35,972 nt of DNA from contig CAMOXN010000003.1 in the NCBI GenBank assembly GCA_946629175.1, positions 1 to 35,972 of the forward strand. The letters are read 5' to 3'. The position numbers and the translations under genes are program-made. The notes beneath the pieces were generated by a model. It saw nothing but the letters and a program-made list of their open reading frames with translations. It did no database searches and had not been told where the DNA came from. Of the stretch, positions 35,448 to 35,972 are shown in pieces (the stretch's first letter is position 1; the number at the start of each line of letters is the position of its first letter). This DNA comes from an uncultured Lachnospiraceae bacterium (GTDB lineage Bacteria; Bacillota; Clostridia; Lachnospirales; Lachnospiraceae).

Positions 35448-35497
35448 AAAAAAGCTGCCGCGCAAGAAAACATAGTTTCTTGCGCGGCAGCCTTTTA
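35448..35497. terminator. Bidirectional terminator between convergent cmk and tpiA
   Basis: 16-bp perfect stem GCTGCCGCGCAAGAAA-acatag-TTTCTTGCGCGGCAGC flanked by AAAAAA and CTTTT. Confidence 0.93.
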
Positions 35498-35505
35498 TGT
35501 TCTGA

Positions 35506-35972
35506 TTACTTGTAATTCACGATCTTTCCGAAGTCTTCCTTCAGGGAAGCACCGCCTACCAGTCCGCCGTCGATATCGGGCTGCGCGAACAGCTCGGGAG
35601 CGGATTTGCCGCTGACGGAGCCGCCGTACTGGATACGGATCTTCTCAGCTGTATCAGCGTCGTAGATCTCAGCGATGAGCTCACGGATCGCGTGGCAGAC
35701 TTCCTGTGCCTGCTCGGTCGTAGCGACCTTGCCGGTGCCGATGGCCCAGATGGGCTCATACGCGATGACCATGGAAGCAGCCTGCTCAGCAGTGATGCCG
35801 ATCAGGTCGCTCTTGAGCTGCAGGCGGATCCAGTCGATGGTGACGCCTGCTTCTCTCTGTTCCAGAGACTCGCCGCAGCAGAGGATCGGGATCAGGCCGT
35901 ACTCGAAAGCCTTGAGGACCTTTCTGTTGAGGAAAGCGTCATCCTCTTTGTAGTAATCTCTTCTCTCGGAGT
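35506..35972 (-). CDS. tpiA: Triosephosphate isomerase, truncated at window edge (C-terminal part)
   Basis: '[30 protein letters not shown]', '[29 protein letters not shown]'. The frame stays open to the window edge with an upstream '[10 protein letters not shown]' motif. Confidence 0.96.
   Translation of the reverse strand, partial: SERRDYYKEDDAFLNRKVLKAFEYGLIPILCCGESLEQREAGVTIDWIRLQLKSDLIGITAEQAASMVIAYEPIWAIGTGKVATTEQAQEVCHAIRELIAEIYDADTAEKIRIQYGGSVSGKSAPELFAQPDIDGGLVGGASLKEDFGKIVNYK

Noticed and set aside
1-35972. CRISPR arrays, IS elements, prophage, restriction-modification or other defence systems
   Set aside because: No regularly spaced repeats, transposase/integrase motifs or defence-family proteins were found in the ORFs.

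Overview
The window looks like Gram-positive, Clostridia-type (Lachnospiraceae-like) chromosome. It is mostly core genome, with no mobile element, prophage, CRISPR array or defence island that I can recognise. Left to right: the 5' end of RNase P RNA; a macromolecular-synthesis cluster on the minus strand (dgt-dnaG-rpoD-trmK-nif3-like-TGS/uridine-kinase-like); two tRNA-Val genes convergent with two tRNA-Leu genes; a pyridoxal/pyridoxamine kinase; apbE and a complete rnfCDGEAB operon; a compact surface-polysaccharide locus (DUF4422, Wzy-like, Wzx flippase, transglutaminase lipoprotein, Wzz-like, CotH-like kinase); queA; an M18 aminopeptidase preceded by a probable 6S RNA; an M24 aminopeptidase P; thrC; a YprB-like RNase H-fold exonuclease; ispH overlapping an S1-domain protein gene; a BaiN/HI0933-like flavoprotein; cmk; and a truncated tpiA. 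The best leads are: (1) an approximately 97-nt GC-rich foldable leader upstream of ispH; (2) a 6S-like RNA in the 5' region of the M18 aminopeptidase gene; (3) the CotH/transglutaminase/Wzz/Wzx/Wzy/DUF4422 locus, whose Wzz protein ends in a degenerate tyrosine-kinase-like domain; (4) the ispH/S1 20-nt out-of-frame overlap with a UUU-UGA context; (5) lineage-specific tails on Rnf subunits, including a four-Cys RnfE tail; (6) a tRNA-Leu with an AAG anticodon. All family assignments come from reading motifs by eye; no searches were run.
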